Positions 1 to 7,357 of a stretch of 64,000 nucleotides of DNA are shown in pieces. Positions within the stretch are counted from its first letter, which is position 1. Every line of letters starts with the position of its first letter. A program made the position numbers and the translations under genes. The notes beneath the pieces are model-generated. The model saw only the letters and a list, made by a program, of their open reading frames with translations, was not told the origin of the DNA and did not search any database. The stretch comes from Phycisphaerales bacterium (GTDB taxonomy: Bacteria; Planctomycetota; Phycisphaerae; Phycisphaerales; UBA1924): assembly GCA_029260495.1 (NCBI GenBank), contig JAJDDD010000006.1, positions 1 through 64,000 on the forward strand, read 5' to 3'.

Positions 1-496
1 CGGCGACACCGCTCCTTCGAGTGGTTTCTTTGGCTTCGATCCGACGCTGGAGTTCGACTCCTTCGTCACGATCGGCGACAAGGACAGCGCTGACGGCGAT
101 GAGACGAACACCGACCCGGCGTTCGCTGATCGCGGTTTCTATGATGAAAACGGCGACGGCCTCATCGACGCAGTCGGTGGTGGCTGGGCCAACGGCAACC
201 CGCCGAGCCTTCAAGGCGCTGCGGGCGACCTCGGTGATGGCAGCTTCGGCACCATCCTCGCTCAGCTGACAATCGTCGGCCTCGATGCGGGCGCTTCTGT
301 TGGTCAGTCGAACAGCCCGACAAATTACGAGAGCGACATCTTCAGCGGTCAGCTTGACGTCTTCCGTCAGGGCGACCTTGCTGGTGGTGAAGATCCCGCG
401 GTTGGCTTTACGGTCAACTTCAAGAAGATCCCGTCTCCCGGTGCTCTCGCCCTCTTCGGCGTGGCTGGGTTGGCGGCCGGTCGCCGTCGTCGCTGA
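1..496 (+). CDS. Secreted PEP-CTERM-like protein, 5' end outside window
   Basis: The 3' part of a gene is read in the frame starting at base 2 and stops with TGA at 494-496. The visible ~164 residues begin GDTAPSSGFFGFDPTLEFDS, closely matching a block in the next two genes (GGDTAPSSGFFGFDATLEFD in the second). It ends with a short proline/glycine linker (KKIPSPGALA), a hydrophobic helix and a terminal RRRR tail. That tripartite C-terminus is typical of exported sorting-tail proteins cut by an exosortase-type enzyme, but the canonical Pro-Glu-Pro is not present. A terminator follows at 551-586. The biochemical role is unknown; it is probably a surface or matrix protein. The signal peptide lies upstream of the window. 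Confidence 0.8.
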   Translation, partial: GDTAPSSGFFGFDPTLEFDSFVTIGDKDSADGDETNTDPAFADRGFYDENGDGLIDAVGGGWANGNPPSLQGAAGDLGDGSFGTILAQLTIVGLDAGASVGQSNSPTNYESDIFSGQLDVFRQGDLAGGEDPAVGFTVNFKKIPSPGALALFGVAGLAAGRRRR

Positions 497-550
497 ATCC
501 AGCGATGATTTTCGGACGCTTTCTGAGCGTTCTGAATAAATGACCATCAA

Positions 551-586
551 AGTCGGCGGACCTTCGGGTTCGCCGGCTTCTTTTTT
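551..586 (+). terminator. Rho-independent terminator
   Basis: A 12-bp stem (551-562 with 567-578, two G.T wobbles) with a stable TTCG tetraloop is followed by a T-rich run. It lies 54 bases after the stop of the truncated sorting-tail gene. Confidence 0.8.
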
Positions 587-730
587 GGAATGTTTTGGGA
601 CGTTGATAAGTAGCGTATCAAGCTGGAATTAGCTCTTTTGGGCCTTTCAACGGCTTCTTGACGGTGATTTGCGAAAATCCCAGCTTTTTAGGGTGGACGC
701 CGGAACACGTTCGGGTATATTTGCATACGT

Positions 731-786
731 CGTACAGGGAGTCCCCCCGTTAGGGACCGTTCCCGTCACCCTGCACAGGTGTCGGG
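731..786 (+). promoter_or_regulatory. Conserved leader motifs shared with next paralog
   Basis: CGTACAGG (731-738), TTAGGG (750-755), TGCACAGG (772-779) and TGTCGGG (780-786) occur here in the same order as at 1872-1944, upstream of the next paralog. Spacing between the second and third blocks differs (about 16 versus 34 bases). They could be remnants of the gene duplication, a shared promoter/operator, or a 5'UTR element. Function is inferred only from conservation. Confidence 0.35.
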
Positions 787-825
787 ATTGAGAGTCAGAA
801 ATCTTAAAAAAGAGGAGAGTCAGGT

Positions 826-1605
826 ATGATTCGCAACCTGTCTGTCATTGGTGCGCTCGCGCTGAGCGCTGGCGCTGCTTCCGCAGCATTTCAAGGTCTT
901 GATGTTCGCGAGGGCAAAACATTGTCTGCGGCTGCCCAGCTGTTGTACCCCGCCGGCGCCCGCACATTTAACCTTTATGGGATCTTTGATGGTGATTCAT
1001 CAGATGACATTCGAAACACGGTTTTGAGTGCGGGCCAGCCTGATGATGTCACCGGCTGGGGGATTGACACGGTCAACAACCCCGGCGCCACGTTCTTCCA
1101 GACCGGCGCCCCATTCGGCGGCGACACCGCGCCTTCCAGCGGCTTCTTCGGCTTCGATGCGACGCTGGAGTTCGACACATTTGTCAGTGTCGGCGTCAAG
1201 GACAGTCTTGGCGGTGACGAAACCAATCCGGACCCTGATTTTGACATGGGTGTGGACACGATCCTGGGTGGCTGGGCGAATGGCAATCCCCCGTCGTTGC
1301 AAGGCGACCCCACCGATAACGGCGGCGTCTTCGAGACGTTCCTGGCGCAGGTGACGATCCTTGGTCTTGACCCTGGCGCGCAGCTTGGCTCGAGTTTGGG
1401 CTTCAATGAGCAAAATGGCACCTGGCAGTTCGCCACGGGCGTGCTCACTGGCAGCTTCACGATCTTCCGCCAGGGCGATCTTGGGGGTGGCGAGACTCCT
1501 GCGATTGCCTTGGATATTGAGTTTGTTCCCGTGCCGGCGCCTGGCGCCGTTGCGACCCTTGGCGTCGCTGGCCTGCTGGGCCTTCGCCGCCGTCGGCGCG
1601 CCTGA
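826..1605 (+). CDS. Secreted PEP-CTERM-like protein (paralog 2)
   Basis: The 259-residue protein has an N-terminal signal peptide (residues ~1-20, MIRNLSVIGALALSAGAASA), an acidic Gly/Asp-rich secreted body without a recognisable enzyme motif, and a C-terminal tail VPVPAPGA, hydrophobic helix, RRRRRA. The start is supported by AAGAGGAGAG upstream. It is closely related to the truncated gene before it and to the gene at 1979; the block GGDTAPSSGFFGFD is nearly invariant. It is followed by its own terminator. It is probably exported and anchored or sorted at the cell surface; an exosortase is not visible in this window. Actual function unknown. Confidence 0.9.
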   Translation: MIRNLSVIGALALSAGAASAAFQGLDVREGKTLSAAAQLLYPAGARTFNLYGIFDGDSSDDIRNTVLSAGQPDDVTGWGIDTVNNPGATFFQTGAPFGGDTAPSSGFFGFDATLEFDTFVSVGVKDSLGGDETNPDPDFDMGVDTILGGWANGNPPSLQGDPTDNGGVFETFLAQVTILGLDPGAQLGSSLGFNEQNGTWQFATGVLTGSFTIFRQGDLGGGETPAIALDIEFVPVPAPGAVATLGVAGLLGLRRRRRA

Positions 1606-1682
1606 TTTCTGACTTGGAATCGCGACGCGCGTCGCTGACGATTGGTTCCTGACAAGGGACTGTCCGACGCAAGAAGATCTTC

Positions 1683-1722
1683 ACGCTGGCGGATGTTTTG
1701 TCCGTCAGCGTTTTTCTTTTTT
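1683..1722 (+). terminator. Rho-independent terminator
   Basis: An 11-bp stem (1683-1693 with 1701-1711, one wobble pair) is followed by TTTTTCTTTTTT. It ends transcription of the sorting-tail gene at 826-1605. Confidence 0.85.
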
Positions 1723-1871
1723 GCGCGGGGAGCGCAGCGGGCATGCAAGTGAGTTTCAAGTCGATTGAAAAACCAGTTGATCGACTCGGGCCATTTCTCC
1801 CAAACCGCATGACCTGACCCCAATCGCAGAGTTTCTTATCGACAGCGGGCCAGGGCGTGATACTCTAACTC

Positions 1872-1944
1872 CGTACAGGATAAGGTCTTAGGGTGCGTAT
1901 GCCCGACAATTTCGTCTCGGCTTCCTTTGCACAGGGTTGTCGGG
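1872..1944 (+). promoter_or_regulatory. Conserved leader motifs, second copy
   Basis: CGTACAGG (1872-1879), TTAGGG (1888-1893), TGCACAGG (1928-1935) and TGTCGGG (1938-1944) repeat the order seen at 731-786 ahead of the paralog. The region precedes the ATG at 1979 and probably lies in the promoter or 5' leader. Regulatory role is inference. Confidence 0.35.
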
Positions 1945-1978
1945 GCTCAAGAAAAGCTCAGGGACAGGAGTTAGAGAA

Positions 1979-2731
1979 ATGATTCGTACACTCTCGGTTT
2001 GCGCCGGTGTGGCATTGGCTACAAGCGTCGCGTCGGCGACTTTCCTTGGGATCGAGCTCCGCACCGATCCCATCGTGAACGCCAGTGCGACCAGCACCAT
2101 TAATGATGGTCAGCAGTATCACGTTCTTCGCATGTTTGCGGTCTTTGATTCAGCGGACGAGGTTCTTTCTGTGGGCCAGCCCGATGACATCACCGGGTTC
2201 GGCGTTCAGGCTTCGGGCGGCGCCTTCTTCCAGACGCCGGGGCCCTTCGGCGCCGACACCGCCCCCAATAGCGGCTTCTTCGCCATTCCAGGCGCCGAGA
2301 CGCTGCCTTATGACACATTTGTCTCGCTGGGAATCACCGACAGCTCAGGCGGCGACTCGACGTTGCTCGACGGCGACTTCGGATTCGAAGATCTTTCCGC
2401 TGGCGACTCGCTGGATGATTTCATTCGCGGCGGCTGGGCCAACTCGGACCCCACCAATACACAGGGCGAGACAATCCCCAGCGGCGGCGCTTTCGAGACA
2501 TTCCTCGGGCAGTTCACGATTACTGGCATGTCCAGCGCGATCCTGCCTGGCGGCCCGGCGATGCTCGTTGAGAACAACGCCCTCGATGGCGAGCTCACCG
2601 TCTTCGTCCAGATTCCCGGCGGCGGCGTCACTCCCTTCACCGTGAACTTCACGTCGGTCCCGACGCCTGGCGCCACGGCGCTCTTTGGTATCGCCGGCTT
2701 GACGTTCTCGCGCAGACGCCGGTCGGCGTAA
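1979..2731 (+). CDS. Secreted PEP-CTERM-like protein (paralog 3)
   Basis: A 250-residue protein. I choose the ATG at 1979 because it gives a signal peptide starting MIRTLSVCAGVALATSVASA and has GACAGGAG just upstream; an in-frame start at 1937 would add 14 unlikely residues. The body shares FGADTAPNSGFF and similar motifs with the two preceding genes. The C-terminus is PTPGATA, a hydrophobic helix, then SRRRRSA. Three related genes in tandem imply local duplication. Likely a surface-exposed or matrix protein processed by an exosortase-like enzyme; no catalytic motif is visible. Confidence 0.88.
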   Translation: MIRTLSVCAGVALATSVASATFLGIELRTDPIVNASATSTINDGQQYHVLRMFAVFDSADEVLSVGQPDDITGFGVQASGGAFFQTPGPFGADTAPNSGFFAIPGAETLPYDTFVSLGITDSSGGDSTLLDGDFGFEDLSAGDSLDDFIRGGWANSDPTNTQGETIPSGGAFETFLGQFTITGMSSAILPGGPAMLVENNALDGELTVFVQIPGGGVTPFTVNFTSVPTPGATALFGIAGLTFSRRRRSA

Positions 2732-2813
2732 GAGGCGGAGTTCGTCTTTCTAAGCGAAACGCTGCGACCCGCTTTGGCGCCACGCGCCAGAGCGCAGCAG
2801 AAGATTGAAAAAC

Positions 2814-2855
2814 ACATCGGCGGCTCCTGCACGGGGGCCGCCGATGTTCGTTTTT
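2814..2855. terminator. Bidirectional terminator hairpin
   Basis: A near-perfect 14-bp stem (2814-2827 with 2834-2847) is followed on the plus strand by a T5 run and preceded by an A-rich run, so it can act on both strands. It sits between convergent genes ending at 2731 and 2908. Its sequence is almost the same as the hairpin at 3814-3855. Confidence 0.8.
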
Positions 2856-2907
2856 GCTGCTGCTCGGCACATGGGGCCAGTCAGGATTGTTCCATCAGTT
2901 CTTAGAT

Positions 2908-3711
2908 TCACTCTTCCCCGCAGGCGCCGAGGTGCGACCGGGCGCCCATTGGTCTGCCTTCGTAGTGCAGCTCGTAGAAGCGATCGAGGCCGGCCATCCC
3001 CTCTTCCGGGTCTGCCCAGCGCTCGATGTCGGGGAAGATCGCCTGGCAGCGCTCACACTGGTCAGCCCGTCCGAAACGCAGCGGGCACCACATGCTTTCG
3101 ATATTGCGAAGCATCTCCGTCCCCAGGCTCCACAGGCCCGTCATCCACTCGCAATACAGACAGAAAATGTAGTCGGCGCCGACCAATCCCTGCGTCTTGT
3201 GCCGGCTGAGCGCGATGAACTCGGCGGTGCGCAATCGCGGCAACCCCCACGCGACATTGAGCGCGGGGTACACCACGACTTCCGCCAGGCGGACCAGCCA
3301 GAACATCGGAACCGCCAGCAGAATCGACCATCCCAGCGCGTAGCGCATCCACCCGTCGCTGCGAATCCAGCGCCGACGGATCGAAAAGCCGCGGCGCTTC
3401 CCGCGCACCGCTTCATCGAGCACGCACCATACGAAGAGGTAGAAGAGCGCCGAAACTCCCGGCGCGATGAGCCACGCTTTCCACCCGCCTTGGCGCACCG
3501 CTGGGAGCGCGATCGCCAGCGCAAAGGGGCCAAGCGTAAACAACCCGATCACAGCGTCCACGCCGAACCCCACGAAGAGCTTGTCCTTGACGAGCCTGGG
3601 CGTGATGACGAGCAGCGCGTTGAGCGCGATCAGCAGCCCGACCGTTGCGCCAGCTGCAAGCAACTCGGGCGGCAGGGCATTGTTCATCGGTTGCGCAGCG
3701 GCGATGATCAT
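2908..3711 (-). CDS. Multi-spanning membrane protein with C-terminal CxxC pairs
   Basis: I start at the ATG at 3711 (MIIAAAQPMNN), which has AGGAG upstream; the open frame extends further but runs through the hairpin at 3814. The 267-residue protein has about four to five hydrophobic segments in its first ~170 residues, a basic loop (GKRRGFSIRRR), and a soluble C-terminal part with two CxxC motifs (FCLYC and QCERC) plus another Cys (WCP) that could bind a metal such as zinc. I do not recognise the family. It is a single gene flanked by two near-identical terminators. Confidence 0.7.
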   Translation of the reverse strand: MIIAAAQPMNNALPPELLAAGATVGLLIALNALLVITPRLVKDKLFVGFGVDAVIGLFTLGPFALAIALPAVRQGGWKAWLIAPGVSALFYLFVWCVLDEAVRGKRRGFSIRRRWIRSDGWMRYALGWSILLAVPMFWLVRLAEVVVYPALNVAWGLPRLRTAEFIALSRHKTQGLVGADYIFCLYCEWMTGLWSLGTEMLRNIESMWCPLRFGRADQCERCQAIFPDIERWADPEEGMAGLDRFYELHYEGRPMGARSHLGACGEE

Positions 3712-3813
3712 CGGGGGTGTCTCCTGCGTGGTGCATCTATAGTACGCCAATCGCTCAGCGGCGCTTGTATAGCGTGCTGACGTGTTCACCACATCGCAGC
3801 GCATGGTTAAAAA

Positions 3814-3855
3814 ACATCGGCGACTCCAGCACAGGAGCCGCCGATGTCTGTTTTT
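3814..3855 (-). terminator. Terminator hairpin, near-copy of 2814-2855
   Basis: A 14-bp stem (3814-3827 with 3834-3847, one wobble) with a six-base loop. Read on the minus strand it is followed by T6, so it ends the minus-strand gene at 3882-4568; a T5 run also follows on the plus strand. Confidence 0.8.
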
Positions 3856-3881
3856 GCTGCAAATCAAGTAAACGCCGGGTA

Positions 3882-4568
3882 TCAGCCTGTGTATCGCCGC
3901 CGTCGTGTGAGCCCGACTATGCCGATCAACATAGTGACGCTTGCAGCCGGCGCGGGGACGATGGACGCCTGATCCAGATCAAAGGCGAACGTCTGGTCGA
4001 CACCCGCGAGCGATTCGGGAACGGAGACGCCGAACTGCACGTTGCCGATATCGCTGAATATGGTGTTGAAATCACTATTCTCAAAAGTGATAAACTGCGG
4101 GCTGAAGGGGCTGATCGGAATGGTCACTTCCGTCCAGGTGTTGGGGAGCACGGGGGCGAACTGAATCCCGACCGCTGCGGGTGTGTTGCCTGTTGGGCCG
4201 CCAGCGATGCGCGCGAAGGGCGTGAGCGGCACGGGGGCGTTGTGCCTGAAGAAGTAGCTCAGCTCTGTGACGCCGCCGGCGAGCCAGTTGCCCGCGAAGG
4301 CGCCGCCGCTGCTGTTGAAAGATTCGTGAGCGCGCAGGAGGACCGGTGTGTCCTCAAAAGCTGATCCAGCAAAGTTGAAGCCGCCGGTGATGTAGGCGCT
4401 CGCGTCCGGGCCGCCAGTGGGAACCCAGGCGGGCGGCGTCTGCCCCGAGGCGGTGCCCCAGTTGGCTGATCCCGCGACGAAGTCTTCGGTGAATGGGTTG
4501 GACAGCGCCAAAGCTGGCGCGGCGGCGAACAAGGCGCCAAGAGCGAACAAACGGGTTGCATGAGCCAT
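3882..4568 (-). CDS. Secreted PEP-CTERM-like protein (unrelated body)
   Basis: The ATG at 4568 has GAGGAGAG upstream and gives a signal peptide (MAHATRLFALGALFAAAPALA). The 228-residue protein ends in VPAPAAS, a hydrophobic helix and LTRRRRYTG, the same kind of sorting tail as the neighbouring genes. The body differs: residues ~25-190 resemble a beta-sandwich domain of the kind common in such exported proteins (EDFVAGSANWGT, a Trp/Phe-rich core), with no catalytic motif that I recognise. Possibly a carbohydrate- or surface-binding protein; this is a guess. Confidence 0.82.
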   Translation of the reverse strand: MAHATRLFALGALFAAAPALALSNPFTEDFVAGSANWGTASGQTPPAWVPTGGPDASAYITGGFNFAGSAFEDTPVLLRAHESFNSSGGAFAGNWLAGGVTELSYFFRHNAPVPLTPFARIAGGPTGNTPAAVGIQFAPVLPNTWTEVTIPISPFSPQFITFENSDFNTIFSDIGNVQFGVSVPESLAGVDQTFAFDLDQASIVPAPAASVTMLIGIVGLTRRRRYTG

Positions 4569-4640
4569 GGAAAGATCTCTCCTCGTCGGTGCCAAAGCTG
4601 TTGAGGTCCGTGGATTGCACTGCAGAAGCTGTGCCCATTC

Positions 4641-4680
4641 CCTATAATAAGGGATAGTTGCGAATGAGTCTCAATCACAA
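4641..4680 (-). promoter_or_regulatory. Possible promoter with Fur-like dyad
   Basis: On the minus strand TTGAGA (complement of 4668-4673) and TATTAT (complement of 4644-4649) could be -35 and -10 boxes of the sorting-tail gene starting at 4568, although the ~19-base spacer is long. The -35 region overlaps TGAGACTCATTCGCA, which partly matches the 7-1-7 Fur-box pattern. Weak evidence only. Confidence 0.25.
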
Positions 4681-4731
4681 TAGCATCTTTGTTGATGTGA
4701 TCCACCCCAAGCCTCAGCGGACCCCTCATCC

Positions 4732-5616
4732 GTGATTCGCACCCAAGAAAACAGACGCCAGTCGCGATGTCCCGCTTTCACGCTCGTCGAGCTGCTGGTG
4801 GTTATTTCCATCATTGCGCTGCTTTTGTCGCTCCTCTCGCCCGCTTTGCGCGGCGCCCGGGAGGCCGCCAGGACCACCCGCGAACTCGCTGCCGCCCAGC
4901 AACTTCAGGTCGGCTTCCAGATTCGAGCGGAAGAGCACGCTGGGATGGTGATGCCCGGCTACGCCCCCCCGCCCAAGCCCAGCGATGGCCCGCTGGCCCG
5001 CGATGAAGCCGGCGTCGCCCTCGATGGTCCCCTCGCGTGGCGCTATCCCTGGCGGCTGTTGCCCTACCTCGATTTCAACATCGCGGGCCTCTACCGCGAT
5101 CTCGATCTCATCGAGCGCCTGCAGCGCGAAGATCGCGCCTCCTACCAATACGCGGTTTCCATCGCGCCGACGCTCGGGCTGAATCAGACATTCATCGGCG
5201 GGAGCGCCGACGCCGACGGCACAGGCCAGGCATTCAACACCCGCGCCCGCGAAGTCTGGGGCACATCGTGGTTCGTGCGCAGGCTCTCTGACCCGGGCCA
5301 GCCGTCATCACTGATGACCTTTGCCTCCGCCTTCTCGCGTTTCCAAACGTATGGCGGGGTCGATCTTGAGGGCAGCTATCGCGTGACGCCGCCCTATTTT
5401 GTCGAGCGCCGCTGGCAGGTGGAAACGCCTGACGAACGCACGCCCACATCCGGCGCTGTCGGCAACACCGCGCTGCGCCACGGCGGCAAGGCGGTGGCGA
5501 GTTTTTTCGATGGGCATGCGAGCACGCTGGACTGGAACGAGTTGCAGGACATGCGTCATTGGGCGCCGACTGCGGATCGTCCCGACTGGACGCTTCCCAA
5601 TCCGCGTGGACGTTGA
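4732..5616 (+). CDS. H-X9-DG (DUF1559-like) prepilin-type pseudopilin
   Basis: The 294-residue protein has a type IV prepilin leader: a short basic N-terminus, then CPAFTLVELLVVISIIALL. Prepilin peptidase would cut before Phe; the residue at -1 is Ala rather than the usual Gly. Near the C-terminus, RHGGKAVASFFDGHA fits the H-X9-DG motif of planctomycete prepilin-processing-associated proteins. Such proteins are secreted pseudopilins of unknown role. The start is GTG at 4732, with no clear Shine-Dalgarno, which makes the exact start uncertain. It is followed after 49 bases by the dockerin gene and may be co-transcribed. Confidence 0.85.
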   Translation: MIRTQENRRQSRCPAFTLVELLVVISIIALLLSLLSPALRGAREAARTTRELAAAQQLQVGFQIRAEEHAGMVMPGYAPPPKPSDGPLARDEAGVALDGPLAWRYPWRLLPYLDFNIAGLYRDLDLIERLQREDRASYQYAVSIAPTLGLNQTFIGGSADADGTGQAFNTRAREVWGTSWFVRRLSDPGQPSSLMTFASAFSRFQTYGGVDLEGSYRVTPPYFVERRWQVETPDERTPTSGAVGNTALRHGGKAVASFFDGHASTLDWNELQDMRHWAPTADRPDWTLPNPRGR

Positions 5617-5665
5617 GCGGATGACATCGCGGCGCACAACAAAACGAAGTTCAAGGAGAACAACT

Positions 5666-6682
5666 ATGAAATCATCTATCCCAACTGCGATGGCTCTTCT
5701 CATGCTGAGCGCCGCGGCGCATGCTGGAAGTCCGCCGATCAATGTGTTCTTTCCCGAGCCCACAATGGATCGCTGGAACTATCCGATGAACTTCACGCCG
5801 GGCATTCGTGAGTCCGCCTCTTCATTTGCTGCATTAAATGAAGTGGATTTTGATGATCGCGATGGTCAGATTCTTCTCGGCTGGGACACCGGCGCTCAGG
5901 CGCCGACAGGCCAGGGCGCCTCCAACTACCAGATTCTTGAAGCTCGCGTCATCATCGGTGTCGCGACGGGAAATCTCTTTCAATATGACCCCACGCATGA
6001 CGCTGTTGAAACCCACTACAACGCCGGCGACCCCGAGTTGATCCCGGACAGTGATGCAGGCCGGCCTGTTGAGCTTTTCGGTGTTGAGTATCGCAATGGC
6101 TTCACCCACGAAACATACCTCGAAAACTCACCATTCAAGAATGGTGAAGCATCAGACACCGGTGTGCGCAACGCCTTTCCGATTGATCTCCTTGCTGGGT
6201 CCACTGCGGATATTTCCAATCAGGTCATGGATCGCTTTGAGGTCGCGCCCTGGGCGATCGGGCGCAGCGGCGCACTCACGCCAGGACAGCTGGTTCCATC
6301 GGAAACCGATCTCACCTTTGAGATTGATGTCTCGAGCCCACATGTGCGCGAGTATCTGCGCGAAGGGCTTGATGAAGGGCGCATTCGTCTGATGATTTCG
6401 TCGCTGCACGGCGCCGTTCAGCAAGGCGGCGTCTTTTCAGACTTCTTCATGCGCGAGAGTTTCTTCAACTTCGATCAATCAGGCCGGCTGGAGATGGTCG
6501 TTGAGATCGGGCCGCCCTGCGATGCGGACTTTGATGGAGATGGCGCTGTGAACTCCGGGGATATGGCGACGCTGCTCGGATCGTGGGGTCAGCAGAATAT
6601 TGCTGCGGATCTCGATCTTTCCGGCGAAGTGGGCTCGCCGGACCTGGCTCAGTTGCTCGGCGCGTGGGGCGCCTGTCCGTAG
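5666..6682 (+). CDS. Secreted GC-type dockerin-containing protein
   Basis: The ATG at 5666 follows a good Shine-Dalgarno (AAGGAG) and encodes a signal peptide (MKSSIPTAMALLMLSAAAHA). Residues ~25-275 form a beta-rich extracellular domain that I cannot assign. The last ~55 residues contain two dockerin-like calcium loops, DADFDGDGAVNSGDMATLLG and DLDLSGEVGSPDLAQLLG, ending WGACP. This is the short dockerin with a terminal Trp-Gly-x-Cys seen in Phycisphaerae, thought to anchor or assemble extracellular proteins. Cohesin partners are not in the window. 338 residues. Confidence 0.85.
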   Translation: MKSSIPTAMALLMLSAAAHAGSPPINVFFPEPTMDRWNYPMNFTPGIRESASSFAALNEVDFDDRDGQILLGWDTGAQAPTGQGASNYQILEARVIIGVATGNLFQYDPTHDAVETHYNAGDPELIPDSDAGRPVELFGVEYRNGFTHETYLENSPFKNGEASDTGVRNAFPIDLLAGSTADISNQVMDRFEVAPWAIGRSGALTPGQLVPSETDLTFEIDVSSPHVREYLREGLDEGRIRLMISSLHGAVQQGGVFSDFFMRESFFNFDQSGRLEMVVEIGPPCDADFDGDGAVNSGDMATLLGSWGQQNIAADLDLSGEVGSPDLAQLLGAWGACP

Positions 6683-6730
6683 CGATGGCGCCGATTTCTG
6701 CGCTCTGTCGCCCTCGATATAATCAAGGCG

Positions 6731-7228
6731 ATGGATCAGGCGACAATCAACTCAATCGAAGCGCAGTGGATTCATTTGCGCAGCTACCTCGAGCGCGCGA
6801 TGGCCGACCTGGCGCCGGATGAGATTGTGATCCAGCCCGTTGCAGGCGTGACAATGAACCATCCCGCGTGGATTTTGAGTCATCTGTCTGCATACGCCCC
6901 GGTATTGGCGGGAATCCTGCGGGGTGAACCGGTCGAAGATCCAATAAACCATCGCTACGGTCGGGAATCGAGCCCCGCCGACAGTTGTGATGAGTACCTG
7001 CCCAAGGATGAGTTAGTCGCGCTTTTTCTTCATTCATATGACGACGCAGTGAAGGCGCTTTGTGCTTCAGCGCCCGAAGTATTCACAAGAGCGAACCCAG
7101 TCGCGCGGTGGAGCAAGCGGTTCCCGGTGATCGGTGACATGCCTGTCCAGTTCATTGTGCAGCACAACGCCTTCCATCTTGGGCAGCTTAGCGCCTGGCG
7201 CCGGGCGGGGGGCAGGCCCTTGGTGTAG
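6731..7228 (+). CDS. DinB/YfiT-fold putative metal-dependent protein
   Basis: A 165-residue protein with the four-helix DinB-like pattern. The likely metal ligands are His51 in HPAWILSH and the pair His145/His149 in VQHNAFHLGQ, which is the typical DinB_2 placement; the C-terminal GQLSAWRR is also characteristic. Family members include bacillithiol- or mycothiol-dependent transferases and many uncharacterised proteins, so the substrate cannot be named. It stands alone on the plus strand between the dockerin gene and the amino-acid catabolism cluster. Confidence 0.75.
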   Translation: MDQATINSIEAQWIHLRSYLERAMADLAPDEIVIQPVAGVTMNHPAWILSHLSAYAPVLAGILRGEPVEDPINHRYGRESSPADSCDEYLPKDELVALFLHSYDDAVKALCASAPEVFTRANPVARWSKRFPVIGDMPVQFIVQHNAFHLGQLSAWRRAGGRPLV

Positions 7229-7357
7229 GGCGGCAACCGGGTGAAAATCAGCCTGTGCGCAGGCGGAGTGCTACACTCCGGCATCGGTCGCTGACCGTCG
7301 CGTCCCGGGCGCTCATGTCAGCGAATCAAGCCCGTTTTTCCGCTTTTTGGAAGATCC

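Larger units (their letters stand above)
497..825 (+). other. Intergenic region between two sorting-tail paralogs
   Basis: This 329-base gap holds the terminator at 551-586 and the leader motifs at 731-786. A purine-rich Shine-Dalgarno stretch (AAGAGGAGAG) sits just before the ATG at 826. I see no open reading frame or RNA gene of its own. Confidence 0.6.
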
